A stretch of 64,000 nt of DNA. Source: a virus. Made by a program: the position numbers and the translations under genes. Positions within the stretch are counted from its first letter, which is position 1; each line of letters starts with the position of its first letter. The stretch covers positions 62,001 through 126,000 of IMG/VR virus record IMGVR_UViG_3300044977_000094, one strand, 5' to 3'. The notes below the pieces were generated by a model. It made no database searches. It saw nothing but the letters and a program-made list of their open reading frames with translations, and was not told the DNA's origin. Below are positions 1 to 8,455 of this stretch, piece after piece.

Positions 1-1045
1 TGTTGTCAGCATCCGCGACCGGCCAGCCGTCCTGGAAGCACTGGACCTTGAGGGACGCCGCGGACGGGTCGACGAACAGGTGCTGCACGGTGGGGCCGCG
101 CAGGTGCGTTCCCGGGAACCGCACGTTGTTGATCCAGTCGCGGAGCTTCCCGGACAACTCGACGTCGGTGAGCTGCCGGTGCCGCTGGCGTGAGTCCCAC
201 CGGAACTCGTCCACGAGGAACAGGCACGGCTCCTGCCCGCTGTCGCCGCCACCACGGTTGCTCATGCCCAGCAGCAGCGCCGCGGTCGGCGCGGTCGTGC
301 CGTAGTCCAGGCCGATGCCAAGCCAGGTGTGGATGGGCGGGACGAGGTCGACGACGTGGACCGACGGATCCCACATGTCGTAGATCGCGCCCTCGGCGGC
401 GCACCACTCGCCGAGGACCCGGCGCCGGTACCACAGGCCGACGTTCTCGGCCTTGACGGAGGCCTTGTACTCCTCGTCGAGGGACGGGTTGTCGTCGAGG
501 AGGAAGTGCCAGGAGGCCAGGTCGAGTTCGTGGCCGCGCAGCAGGTAGTTCTTGCGCAGCCAGTGCGCCGGGTTGTCGGGGTTGGTGGTCGCGAACAGCT
601 TTGCGCCGGGTACCGACATGCGGCCCAGGAGCTGTGAGAAGAACTCCTCGGACACCAGCGTCGCCTCGTCGACGTAGGCGCCGGCTGCGGTGAGACCGCG
701 CAGCCGGGTCTCGGCCCGGGTGTCGTTCGCGCCGATGACCCACACGCGCCGGCCCAGGATGGTGCCGGAGGGCGCGCCGGGGGTGTAGCGGGTCTGGGTG
801 GCGAGGTCCCCGAACACGGCGTAATCCTGGAGCGGGGAGAACACGTTCCGCATCGCGGTCTGCGACGTCTTCGCCACCACGACCAGCTCACCGCGCGGCG
901 CGTTCGCCACGTAGATCAGCCAGCGGAGCAGTGAGGAGATCGTCTTTCCGGAGCGGATCGCGCCCGTCCAGATGTTGATCCGCGCGTCGGCCTCGGCCAC
1001 CGATCTGATCTGCTTCGGCGACAGGGGCAGGGCGTTGAGCTGCAC
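1..1045 (-). CDS. terL: Terminase large subunit, 3' end outside the window
   Basis: ATPase/nuclease motor that packages phage DNA into proheads. From a GTG at 1045, preceded by GGGAGG, the protein reads VQLNALPLSPKQIRSVAEAD and then a Walker A motif GAIRSGKT at residues 28-35. A Walker B-like AYVDEA follows near residue 130, then FATTN, a coupling-type motif. The C-terminal nuclease domain is partly or wholly beyond the window edge. It lies 15 bases after the small-terminase-like gene, the usual phage order. The family assignment rests on these motifs; the virus type cannot be judged without the missing end. Confidence 0.9.
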   Translation of the reverse strand, partial: MQLNALPLSPKQIRSVAEADARINIWTGAIRSGKTISSLLRWLIYVANAPRGELVVVAKTSQTAMRNVFSPLQDYAVFGDLATQTRYTPGAPSGTILGRRVWVIGANDTRAETRLRGLTAAGAYVDEATLVSEEFFSQLLGRMSVPGAKLFATTNPDNPAHWLRKNYLLRGHELDLASWHFLLDDNPSLDEEYKASVKAENVGLWYRRRVLGEWCAAEGAIYDMWDPSVHVVDLVPPIHTWLGIGLDYGTTAPTAALLLGMSNRGGGDSGQEPCLFLVDEFRWDSRQRHRQLTDVELSGKLRDWINNVRFPGTHLRGPTVQHLFVDPSAASLKVQCFQDGWPVADADN

Positions 1046-1060
1046 GGCCCCTCCCGGGGG

Positions 1061-1597
1061 CTATTCGGTGCTCGTCTCGGGGTCGGGCAGGCTCTCGGCC
1101 GCGACCTTGAGTGCCTCGCTGAGGCTGCCGAGCATGCTCTTTGCCGCGTCGGCGTTGTCGCTGGTGTCGTACTGCTCCAAGCGCACCGACTTGTCGAGCG
1201 CGATGCCGATGGCCGCGTAGGCGGCTCTCACGTCGGCGAGTGGTGGCAGCTTGAGGGACACGGTCTCGGCGCCGCGGGGGGTGCCGATGACGGATTCGTA
1301 GCGTGACCAGGCGCGGTCGCGGAGCTTCTGGGCGTCGGCGAGCAGGTCTTCCTTGAGTTTCTCGCGTGCGGCCCGGCAGTCGATGGAGCGGGCGGCGGTG
1401 GCGGCGGCTGTCTGACTGCGGTCGAAGGCGCCTTCCAGGCCTGCGGCCTTGGCGATATTACGGACCGTTCCCGGGGAGACGCCGTGCTTCTCGGCGATGG
1501 ACCGGAGTGAGGCTCCGGTCGTGGGGGCGGCCTTGATGGCGGCGAGGACGGCGGCGCGCTTCTGAGGCGGCAGTTGTCCGGTGGGCATGGCGCTCAC
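1061..1597 (-). CDS. Terminase small subunit-like HTH protein
   Basis: A protein of 178 residues directly upstream of terL. Residues about 25-60 form a helix-turn-helix (SLRSIAEKHGVSPGTVRNIAK), as expected for a subunit that binds the packaging site. The rest is charged and helical with an acidic C-terminus. Small terminases are poorly conserved, so the call depends on position and the HTH. It could also be a different DNA-binding protein. Confidence 0.65.
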   Translation of the reverse strand: MSAMPTGQLPPQKRAAVLAAIKAAPTTGASLRSIAEKHGVSPGTVRNIAKAAGLEGAFDRSQTAAATAARSIDCRAAREKLKEDLLADAQKLRDRAWSRYESVIGTPRGAETVSLKLPPLADVRAAYAAIGIALDKSVRLEQYDTSDNADAAKSMLGSLSEALKVAAESLPDPETSTE

Positions 1598-1601
1598 CTC
1601 C

Positions 1602-4418
1602 CTATGAGAGTGCGGCCCAGAAGGCGTTGCTGGAGCCGGCGAGGGTGCCGTAGGTGCCGGGCATGGCGGTCGTCAGGCTGCCGGTGCTGGTGGCGTAGCG
1701 GCTGTTCGTGGCAGTCAGGCCGGTGTTGACGATGCTGAACCCGGAGACGGCCTTCGCGAAGGTCGGCAGCGTCGAGCCGTTCGCGAAGAAGGCGATGTAG
1801 TAGTCGCCTGCGGCGAGGTTGGTCTGCGTCGTGGTCAGCGCCATGACCTTGGTGCCGGTGCTGGTCCAGGCCGTGGACTGGTCTGCTGTGCCGGACAGCA
1901 GGGTGCCGCCGGAGGTGTAGAGCCCGGCGAAGCACTCGTTTGTGGTGAGGCTGACGCCGGTCACGGACTGGACGAACACGACGACGTTGGTGACGGTCGC
2001 CGCGGTGGGCAGGTGGACGCGGATCAGCTGGAGCTGGCCGGCGGTGGGGGCGGTGCCGGAGCTGTTGCAGGCGGTGGGCTTGTCGGACCAGGTCAGGTAG
2101 CCGTGGTCCGCGGGGGAGAAGTCGGCCCAGGGGTGGACATGGTCATAGGGGGCGGCGAGGGGCCCGGAGCCGGTGGCGGCGGGGGATGCGGGCCGCTTGG
2201 GCAGGTCGGTGGTGTCGATCGTGGCTTGGACTGTGCCGGTGGTGTTGGCCCAGCGGAGTACTTCGCCGACGGGCATGACGGGGATGCCGTGCGAGTTGAT
2301 CCCGGCCATGATCGACGCGAAGTCGGTGATGCTGATCTGAGTGTCGGCCGAGGGGGAGCTGACCACCTCATGGAACGCCAGGATGAGCCAACTGCCCGTG
2401 GCCTTGCACTGGTCGAGGTCGCCGCCGGTCTGGGTGATCAGGCTGGTCAGGTATTCCTGGCCGTCGCCGGTGTAGCTGGAGATGCTGGAGATCCTGCGCA
2501 CCCGCCACGCATCGGACGGGGGGTAGGTCTCCTTGGTCTTGTTGATCGTCGTCAGACCGAACCCGTACACCTGCTCCAGGATCAGCTCGGTGTTGACATT
2601 GTCCGTCGTCTGACCGTACTGCCCTTTCGGGTAGGCGACCAGGTCAGCGCCACGGAAGCCGTTCGCGACGGCGAACGCCTTCATGGAGGTGGCATCGGCC
2701 AGGAGCTGAGCGGCCGTGACGCCGGTGTACGTCTCACTGTGGACCGTGTCCGAGTAGGCGTGGCAGGCGATCTCCCAGCCGGAGTCCTTCTGGAGGTTCC
2801 GCAGGTCCGTCAGGGACAGGCGTCCGGTGGTGCCGATGAGGTCGGCGATCACGAAGCTGGTGGCGTTGTAGCCGTAGAGATCTAGGTATGGCTTGCCGGC
2901 GGTGAGGGCGTCTTCGTAGCAGTCGTCGAAGGTGATCGAGATGACGCCGTTCGGGAAGGTGGCCTGCCCGGACGCGACGAAGTCGACCATCTGGAGGTGC
3001 ACCGTGACCGCATTGGCGCTGCCGCCGCCGATGTCCGCGATCCGGAACCGCACCGCAGCCAGCCCAGTCGTGGCACCGCTGCCGATCTTCACGGCGGTGT
3101 GGAACGACAGGGACTGCGTAACCCAGTCGCCACTGGTGTAGTAGTTGGAGCCGGAGACTCCGGTCTGCATCGTCCAGTTCCACCCGTTGGTCCAGGTGGT
3201 GTCCGTGCACACGTCGATCTCGAAGGACGCCAGGTTGTTGATGTTCGTGACCTGCGCGGTCACCCGCGGGATCGCCGACGCCAGGCTGGCTGCGGTGATG
3301 CTGCCGTACACGTGGTAGGTGACCCCGTCGCCGGGAGTCGTCAGCGTTGCGCACTGGCTGCCCCGGGCGAAGACGCTGGTGTCGTTCGCGGTGTACGTGC
3401 CCGACCCGGAGACGTCCGAGACGAAGCCATGCCCGCTCTGGAACTCCGTGCCGATCGCCGTCGGCTGCACATACCGCGGCAGCCGCAGGGACGGCGGGTA
3501 CGGCACGCTGGTCGCCAGAGTCGCGATCGGCTGGTACAGCGACGCCGCTGACGCCTCGGCCGACGACAGGGCCGTCGCAGCCGCGCCCGCCGCGTCGTAG
3601 GCCGCGTTCGCTCGGCTGACCTCGGCGGTGATCTGCGTATTGGTGTAGGCCTCGGCGTTCGACTGCGCTGTCGCCGCTGCACCTGCGGCGTCGTAGGCGC
3701 TGTTCGCGCGGGACACCTCGGAGGCGATCTGCGCGGCCGTGTACGTCTCGGCGTTGCTCTGGGCGGTTGCGGCCGATCCGGCGGCGTCGAATGCGCTGCT
3801 GGCCTGAGTCGCCGCCGTACCTAGTCCGAGGTTGGTCCGGGCATTCGGCGCACTGGAGGCGCCGGTACCGCCCTGCGCCACCGGCAGCGGTGAGGCCAGG
3901 TGCGTGCCGGTGACCTGCGGGCCGGTTGCTGTGCCGCCGAGGTCCCCGTCGAGCTGGATGGCACCCTGGCTGCTGTTCGTCGCGGCGGGGATGGTGAAGC
4001 TGACGCTGCCGGTGAAGTCGTTGGTGCCCGTCCAGACGTTGTCGCCTGCGAGGGCCCCGAAGAGCGTGAGGTCGCCGGAGGGTGCGACGGGGCTGATGCT
4101 GGACAGGTCGACGGGGCTGTCGGCGCCGGGTAGCAGGATGCTGTAGGTGCGGCCGACCTGGGCGAGCTGGGTGCCGAGCTGTTCGACGACTTGGTAGGTC
4201 CAGCCGGTGGGGGAGACTCCGGCGGCGTCGGTCGCGAGGAGTTGGATGGTGAAGTCGCCGTTTCCGTCGAGCGTTGCCGTGACGGGGCCGCTCGGGATGA
4301 TGACGCTGTTGCTCGCGGACTGGAGTGTCACGCTGGGTGTGAAGGTGACGCTGCCGGTCTCGGGTTCCTCGTTGGCGGTCTCGTAGTGGCCGGTGAGGGT
4401 GACCATGGTCAGCGACAC
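1602..4418 (-). CDS. Tail fibre protein with embedded NodB polysaccharide deacetylase domain
   Basis: A protein of 938 residues from a GTG preceded by AAAGGAGGGG. The N-terminal ~105 residues form a beta-rich tail-attachment-like region. The tail-fibre signature LPVAQGGTGASS then NLGLG follows near residue 200. Next come Ala-rich repeats of the type AAGAAATAQSNAEAYT that look like a trimeric stalk, and a beta-sandwich-like region. A NodB domain spans about 490-720, with TFDDC near 496, CHAYSDTVH near 553 and YPKGQYG near 596, which are the metal/catalytic motifs of carbohydrate esterase family 4. A final ~170-residue beta-rich domain may bind the receptor. A role in deacetylating host wall glycan during adsorption is inferred. 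Confidence 0.85.
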   Translation of the reverse strand: MSLTMVTLTGHYETANEEPETGSVTFTPSVTLQSASNSVIIPSGPVTATLDGNGDFTIQLLATDAAGVSPTGWTYQVVEQLGTQLAQVGRTYSILLPGADSPVDLSSISPVAPSGDLTLFGALAGDNVWTGTNDFTGSVSFTIPAATNSSQGAIQLDGDLGGTATGPQVTGTHLASPLPVAQGGTGASSAPNARTNLGLGTAATQASSAFDAAGSAATAQSNAETYTAAQIASEVSRANSAYDAAGAAATAQSNAEAYTNTQITAEVSRANAAYDAAGAAATALSSAEASAASLYQPIATLATSVPYPPSLRLPRYVQPTAIGTEFQSGHGFVSDVSGSGTYTANDTSVFARGSQCATLTTPGDGVTYHVYGSITAASLASAIPRVTAQVTNINNLASFEIDVCTDTTWTNGWNWTMQTGVSGSNYYTSGDWVTQSLSFHTAVKIGSGATTGLAAVRFRIADIGGGSANAVTVHLQMVDFVASGQATFPNGVISITFDDCYEDALTAGKPYLDLYGYNATSFVIADLIGTTGRLSLTDLRNLQKDSGWEIACHAYSDTVHSETYTGVTAAQLLADATSMKAFAVANGFRGADLVAYPKGQYGQTTDNVNTELILEQVYGFGLTTINKTKETYPPSDAWRVRRISSISSYTGDGQEYLTSLITQTGGDLDQCKATGSWLILAFHEVVSSPSADTQISITDFASIMAGINSHGIPVMPVGEVLRWANTTGTVQATIDTTDLPKRPASPAATGSGPLAAPYDHVHPWADFSPADHGYLTWSDKPTACNSSGTAPTAGQLQLIRVHLPTAATVTNVVVFVQSVTGVSLTTNECFAGLYTSGGTLLSGTADQSTAWTSTGTKVMALTTTQTNLAAGDYYIAFFANGSTLPTFAKAVSGFSIVNTGLTATNSRYATSTGSLTTAMPGTYGTLAGSSNAFWAALS

Positions 4419-4456
4419 GGCGTCCCCTCCTTTGCGGCTGGAGGAGACGGGCTGGG

Positions 4457-4597
4457 CTACATCGGGTCGGGCAGGAACTCGGCGATCGGAGGATCCGCTG
4501 CGCAGGGTGCCGCGCGGTGGCGCCACCCCTTTTCGTCGAGCACTGCGGGCTGACCGCAGCGCGAGCAGCGTCCAGGCAGCGGCGGATCTTCGGTCAA
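4457..4597 (-). CDS. Small zinc-ribbon-like protein, TTG start
   Basis: A 46-residue protein whose TTG start overlaps the stop of the upstream gene (TTGA). It carries a C-x2-C pair (CSRCGQ) and a later H-x-x-x-x-C (HRAAPC), suggesting one bound zinc. Translational coupling to the preceding gene is likely. Function unknown. Confidence 0.5.
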   Translation of the reverse strand: MTEDPPLPGRCSRCGQPAVLDEKGWRHRAAPCAADPPIAEFLPDPM

Positions 4598-4845
4598 GCG
4601 GACGCCTCCACAGGGGAGGCCGTGTTCACGCGCTCGATGCTGAGGACCGCGCTGGCTTGGACGGCGTAGACGTCCTTGTTGTTCGGGTCCTTGAAGGTGA
4701 TGAAGGCGTCGTCGCGCTTGAAGTAGGCGGCATCGATCCGCTTGCTCCGCGTCCAGGACCCAGGGTCACCGACAAGGGGCAGCAGCATGACCTCGAACGT
4801 CTTGAGCGTAGGGATCTTTGTGGTGGTAGTGGCAGAGGCGGACAT
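4594..4845 (-). CDS. Small phage protein of unknown function
   Basis: An 83-residue protein starting MSASATTTTKIPTLKTFEVM. It is rich in beta-prone segments, with no cysteines and no membrane segment. It sits between the tail fibre and small zinc proteins in the same operon, so a virion or host-interaction role is possible but not shown. The downstream TTG gene overlaps its stop. Confidence 0.7.
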   Translation of the reverse strand: MSASATTTTKIPTLKTFEVMLLPLVGDPGSWTRSKRIDAAYFKRDDAFITFKDPNNKDVYAVQASAVLSIERVNTASPVEASA

Positions 4846-4875
4846 GGTGGCTCTCCTGGTGGTTGTGGTGGTGGT

Positions 4876-5040
4876 TCAGTGCCTGGCGACTTCGCGGCCG
4901 TCGGCCACGTCGTCTCGCCCGGTCCCGCCGCAGTCGCATCGGTCGCCCCAGCCGTCGCGTACTCGGCAGCGGGTAGTGGGCCGGTGGGCGTGGCCGCAGT
5001 TCTCGCAGTACGCGGACGCGTCCGTGACGGGGATCCTCAC
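4876..5040 (-). CDS. Small DnaJ-type zinc-ribbon protein
   Basis: A 54-residue protein from GTG (the GTG at 5043 is an alternative), with AAGGTGAG upstream. It has the pattern YCENCGHAH...CRV...CDCGGTG, four to five cysteines arranged like a zinc ribbon ending in a DnaJ-like CGGTG. Probably a small metal-binding accessory protein. No specific partner is visible. Confidence 0.55.
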   Translation of the reverse strand: MRIPVTDASAYCENCGHAHRPTTRCRVRDGWGDRCDCGGTGRDDVADGREVARH

Positions 5041-5061
5041 CACCTCACCTTGATCCGTGGC

Positions 5062-5409
5062 TTATTCCCCGACGGTCTGCCAGTCATCGGCGAGGAGGTC
5101 CGACTGCGATGCGACCCACGGGACGAAGTCGCCCTGGGCGGTCAGCATCATCAGGTACGGCCGGAACTTCCGGACGGTTCCCTCGGGGATGCCGGTGGCC
5201 TGGGCGGTGTTGGCGTTGATCGCAATGCCGTCCGGGTAGCCGGGCTGGTGCACGACGAACATGCCGTGCCCGTTCCAGCCGGCGCGGGTGACCCGGGAGC
5301 CGCTCTTGAGTGCGGTGAGCGCGGCGCCGAAGTCCATTGCCGCGGGCGCATGGGGCTGCGGCGCGGGTTCGACGTGGGGGCGGGGGCGGGAGTGCGCGTG
5401 GTGGGACAC
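5062..5409 (-). CDS. DUF2829/Tad2-type protein, candidate anti-Thoeris factor
   Basis: A 115-residue protein. Residues 25-115 match the DUF2829 pattern: MDFGAALTALKSGSRVTRAGWNG at the start, then MFVV and PYLMMLTAQGDFVPW, ending with ASQSDLLADDW. The family includes Tad2 proteins, which bind the cyclic-ADPR-like signal made by Thoeris defence. The GTG start is preferred because GGAG precedes it. It adds a His/Pro-rich 24-residue leader not needed for the domain; the internal ATG at 5337 has no clear RBS. DUF2829 members are not all tested inhibitors, so the anti-defence role is inferred. Gene order places it after a hairpin at 5446-5486. Confidence 0.75.
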   Translation of the reverse strand: MSHHAHSRPRPHVEPAPQPHAPAAMDFGAALTALKSGSRVTRAGWNGHGMFVVHQPGYPDGIAINANTAQATGIPEGTVRKFRPYLMMLTAQGDFVPWVASQSDLLADDWQTVGE

Positions 5410-5445
5410 GAGGGCTCCATCGTGAGGGTGGGTGATGTCGATTGG

Positions 5446-5486
5446 TCTCGCGGCCCCGGCCGGGTGGGCAGGCGGGGGCCGCGAGA
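5446..5486 (-). terminator. Stable GC hairpin upstream of the Tad2-like gene
   Basis: A perfect 12-bp inverted repeat (TCTCGCGGCCCC and GGGGCCGCGAGA) with a 17-base loop. It lies between the HTH gene and the Tad2-like gene. No T-run follows, so it may attenuate or protect RNA rather than terminate it. Confidence 0.4.
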
Positions 5487-5558
5487 TGCCCGCGACCCTC
5501 GACACGGGCGCGGGTACCCCGCCGTGGTCCGCACCCAGGACAGCGGGGAGAAGAGGGG

Positions 5559-5774
5559 TCAGGCGGCGAGCACGGCGGACTCGGCCCGCTTGGCAATCTC
5601 GGCCCTGACCTCGGGCTCGGCGTAGAGCGTCCCCTCGCTGCGCCGGCGACCGGGGAATCGCTGGATCTTGCCGCGTGTCGCCCACTGGCGGATCGCTGCC
5701 TCGCTCACACCCGCGAGGGCCGCCGCCTCGGCTCCGGTGATCAGCTCGTCCGGGTACACATTCAAGGGAATCAC
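5559..5774 (-). CDS. Excisionase/MerR-like helix-turn-helix protein
   Basis: A 71-residue protein. The GTG at 5774 is chosen because GGGGGTGG lies just upstream and the coding begins right after a terminator. The core LITGAEAAALAGVSEAAIRQ followed by WATRGKIQRFPG is the winged-helix HTH typical of small excisionase/MerR-type DNA binders. Possibly a local regulator. Its targets are unknown. Confidence 0.6.
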   Translation of the reverse strand: MIPLNVYPDELITGAEAAALAGVSEAAIRQWATRGKIQRFPGRRRSEGTLYAEPEVRAEIAKRAESAVLAA

Positions 5775-5794
5775 GCGATCCACCCCCGAACGCG

Positions 5795-5826
5795 AAAAAG
5801 CCCCCGCCGTGGTGACGGCGGGGGCT
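5795..5826 (-). terminator. Rho-independent terminator
   Basis: On the minus strand, AGCCCCCGCCG pairs with CGGCGGGGGCT around a 6-base loop and is followed by TTTTT. It ends the transcript of the gene at 5891-6559. Confidence 0.8.
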
Positions 5827-5890
5827 CGAAGGCATACCTGTATCAGGTGATCGGATTGTGACACCAGAAGGATCACCCGCGCAAGTGGCC

Positions 5891-6559
5891 TCAGGCAGCG
5901 ACAGGACGAGTGGCCTCATACAGCGCCATCCACTCCTCGCGGCCCCACCGCTGGCCGCAGTCCGGACACTTCACCGACGCCCGGTTGATGTCCACCCGCA
6001 TCGGCGCTTCGCATTCGGTGCCGTCGTCGAACAGGTAGCGGCAGTGCACCGGGATCAGGCACGGCTGGGTGCCGTCGATGGTGTGCTTCGCCCGCCAGTA
6101 CAGGGTGCTGATCGTGTCGAGGTCGTCGGCGACGTCCTCGTAGCTCTCGCAGGCGGTGGCCAGGTTGATCGTGAGGTGGTTGACCACGTCGGCGAGGGTC
6201 TGCCGGAGGTCGCCGGCAAAGGTGGCGATGGTGCGGCCACGGGCCTTGCGCCAGGAGTCCTCGACGGCCTGGAGTTGGGTGACGATGCCGCCCTTGGCCC
6301 GCATGTCGAGGGGCTGGAGTGCCACGGGCAGCGGAGCCGTCTTCGGCTTGCCGACGCGCGCGCCACTGCCGGAGCGGCCGGGGGTGAGGAGTTCGCCCAG
6401 GGAGTCGTACTGCTTGGGGAGAGCGCGCAGGTGGGTGCGGGCGCGGCTCTCGCAGAGGAAGCAGGTGAAGCGGTTGAGCTCGGACTGGAACAGCTTCCGC
6501 TTGCAGTGGCAGCAGAGGAATTCGGGTTCCTGGTCGGCGTCGGCGGAGTGGACGGGCAT
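5891..6559 (-). CDS. Zinc-ribbon protein with two cysteine clusters
   Basis: A 222-residue protein from an ATG with GGGAG upstream. The N-terminus has FLCCHCKRKLF...FTCFLCESRA, a four-Cys ribbon. The middle is helical and charged. The C-terminus has VKCPDCGQRWGREEW, a second cluster. The final motif resembles those that read small nucleic-acid or peptide signals, but no named family was recognised. It is followed by a strong terminator and lies after the Ro60 gene with 118 bases between, so it may be co-transcribed with it. Confidence 0.65.
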   Translation of the reverse strand: MPVHSADADQEPEFLCCHCKRKLFQSELNRFTCFLCESRARTHLRALPKQYDSLGELLTPGRSGSGARVGKPKTAPLPVALQPLDMRAKGGIVTQLQAVEDSWRKARGRTIATFAGDLRQTLADVVNHLTINLATACESYEDVADDLDTISTLYWRAKHTIDGTQPCLIPVHCRYLFDDGTECEAPMRVDINRASVKCPDCGQRWGREEWMALYEATRPVAA

Positions 6560-6677
6560 GGCGCAGCTCCCGTGGGTGCAGGAGTGACAGGGCTGTCGTC
6601 CAGTATGCGCCTGTGATCGTCGCAGTGCGTGACCGTCGGCTCCCGCGCCCATGGTGGGCACGGGGGCCGACTGGTCG

Positions 6678-8264
6678 TCAGCCCCGCTTCTCCCACGGCC
6701 ACGACGCATTGCGCCCGGCCTCCAGCAACGGCACCATGCGGAACGCGTGGTCGGTCAGGCCGCCGAAGGTGTGCCGGTTCCGGCTGCCGGACGGACCGTG
6801 GCCGACCCGGTAGCCAGCCAGGTTCCAGGTGTACACCGGCACGTTCGCTGGAACCGCGGTGTCCACCGTGTGCCCGGTGCGCGAGTACGCGGTCTGCTCG
6901 TCGGTCACCACGACGACGCGGTCGTGGCCGCGGTAGTTGTCGGCGATGGCCCGTGGGGTGTCCGTGCCATCGTCCATCCGGAACCGGCCCATCACGGTCA
7001 GGATCGCGTCGCCGCGCTGGAACTGCACCGGGTAGTGGCTCATGCCGTAGCCGACGAGGTCGGCCGACTCGGCGCGCAGTGCGAGCGCGGCCCCGAACAG
7101 CGCAGCCTTCTCCGCGAGGGCGATGTCGCTGTCGGTGCGGGTCGAGTAGACGTAGCCGGGGAACATCGACGGCGACTGGTCAATGCACACCAGTGTGCGG
7201 CCGGTCAGTGACGGCACGTTGGCCAGGGAGGATCGCAGACTCTTCTCCAGGGCGTGACCCCAGCGCAGGCTGGCCGTGTTCTTGTGCGCGGAGTAGAACC
7301 GGAACGGGAACTGCCGAGAGCGGGCGACCTCGGTCGGGTTGGCCAGCTTGGCGGCGACCTGCTCGGCAACCTCGTCGGACACTCCAGCCTGGTCGAAGTT
7401 CCGCAGGTTCCGCAGCAGCGCCATGTAGCCCATGGACGGGATCACCGCTTCCCAGGCCGCGGCGTCCATGGGGCCCTGGAGCCAGCCGGCCAGTGCCTCC
7501 CAGGTCATGCCCGCGTGCTGGAGCAGGTCCGGGTGCTCGCGCACTACCGTGCGGCGCTGGTCGACGGGGGTGGCCATGAGCTGTTCGCGGGCGACGATGG
7601 TGGACAGGCTGCCGGGCACGTCGGTGTCGCGTCCGTGTCGGCGGTCGATGGCGTGCTTGAACAGGTCGCCCTGCCAGCGCCGGCCGGTGGCGGGTGCGGC
7701 GTGGACGAGTTCGAGGACGTCACCGAAGCGGTAGCCCTTGGAGTCGGTGTCGTACTTGAGCAGCGCTCGCTCGCTGTAGAGGCGCTGGACGGCGTCGGCG
7801 ATTCCGCGCTTGACGGGCTTGGACAGGTTGCGGCCGTAGCGGCTGGTCCAGTAGGCGAGGAGTTCACCGGGCTCGTCGGGGCGCTGGAGAACGGAGTCGA
7901 TGACCTGGCGGGACTGGCCGTCGAGCTTGGCGTCGAGTCGGGCCTTGGCGAACTCGGCCGCGCCGACGAGGGATGCGGTGCGCATGTTGCCGTCGTCGCG
8001 CAGCCAGCCGAGGAGCCCGGCGGTCCACTCCGGGGCGGAGACGGCGAGCTCTCGGATGAGCTGGGTGTAGCGGTCGTCGCGCTGGCCGCCGGATTCGTAG
8101 AAGGTGTCCTGGCCGACGAGGTTGGAGACGGCGAGGAGGAACAGCTCGCTCTTCTCGTCGCGGAGGTAACCGGTCGCGCCCTCGAAGGTGCGCGTGGCGA
8201 CCCCGGTCGTGGTGACGGGGGACGTGCCGGCCGGGCGGACGTGGGGGGTGTTGAAGCGTGACAT
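6678..8264 (-). CDS. rsr: Ro60/TROVE-domain protein (Rsr), Y-RNA binding
   Basis: A 528-residue Ro60 orthologue. Residues ~20-330 form the helical TROVE ring that binds Y RNA and misfolded RNA, with GATGYLRDEKSELFLLAV at the start. Residues ~355-520 form a von Willebrand A fold with a MIDAS motif DQSPS near 363. In bacteria Rsr works with Y RNAs and often with PNPase in RNA quality control. The start is the ATG just past the hairpin at 8266-8289. The GAGGGG of that hairpin is also the only plausible RBS, so folding could limit translation. Three Y-RNA-like sequences sit immediately upstream on the same strand. Confidence 0.92.
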   Translation of the reverse strand: MSRFNTPHVRPAGTSPVTTTGVATRTFEGATGYLRDEKSELFLLAVSNLVGQDTFYESGGQRDDRYTQLIRELAVSAPEWTAGLLGWLRDDGNMRTASLVGAAEFAKARLDAKLDGQSRQVIDSVLQRPDEPGELLAYWTSRYGRNLSKPVKRGIADAVQRLYSERALLKYDTDSKGYRFGDVLELVHAAPATGRRWQGDLFKHAIDRRHGRDTDVPGSLSTIVAREQLMATPVDQRRTVVREHPDLLQHAGMTWEALAGWLQGPMDAAAWEAVIPSMGYMALLRNLRNFDQAGVSDEVAEQVAAKLANPTEVARSRQFPFRFYSAHKNTASLRWGHALEKSLRSSLANVPSLTGRTLVCIDQSPSMFPGYVYSTRTDSDIALAEKAALFGAALALRAESADLVGYGMSHYPVQFQRGDAILTVMGRFRMDDGTDTPRAIADNYRGHDRVVVVTDEQTAYSRTGHTVDTAVPANVPVYTWNLAGYRVGHGPSGSRNRHTFGGLTDHAFRMVPLLEAGRNASWPWEKRG

Positions 8265-8265
8265 G

Positions 8266-8289
8266 AAAAAGCCCCTCGCTGTGGAGGGG
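8266..8289 (-). terminator. Terminator/attenuator hairpin overlapping the rsr ribosome site
   Basis: On the minus strand CCCCTC, a 6-base loop, GAGGGG, C and TTTTT, one base before the rsr ATG. It could end the Y-RNA transcript, and it hides the GAGGGG ribosome site of rsr, coupling RNA and protein levels. Confidence 0.7.
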
Positions 8290-8455
8290 AGGAGATGCAA
8301 TGGGGTGCCCGAGATCGGAGTCGGCGACGGCGTGATTGTCAATTGCGCTACCCATTGCGCCACCGGCAACCGTGAGGTGGCCGGGCGGGACTTGAACCCG
8401 CAACCCATTGAAGTATCCGTTGCCTTCGCACCGGGCACCCCGATGCATATCCTCC
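8288..8455 (-). ncRNA. Y RNA with tRNA-like module (YrlA type), copy nearest rsr
   Basis: The ends pair over about 24 positions (8455-8432 with 8288-8311, three mismatches). Inside is the Ro-binding pattern: 5' GTGCGAA facing an 11-base 3' loop GACTCCGATCT, closed by GGCAACGG paired with CCGTCGCC. The apical part is a permuted tRNA: T-arm GCGGG-TTCAAGT-CCCGC (8385-8401), then an acceptor-like stem closed by a short loop, then D-arm GCGC-AATGGGTA-GCGC (8345-8360). Ends by base pairing are approximate. Confidence 0.85.

Noticed and set aside
2013-2885. Plus-strand open frame of 290 codons within the tail fibre
   Set aside because: Gly/Val-rich composition and complete overlap with the NodB region; shadow.
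8385-8401. Apparent tRNA gene by T-arm GCGGGTTCAAGTCCCGC
   Set aside because: The D-arm lies after, not before, the T-arm, no anticodon stem is present, and the surroundings form a Y RNA.
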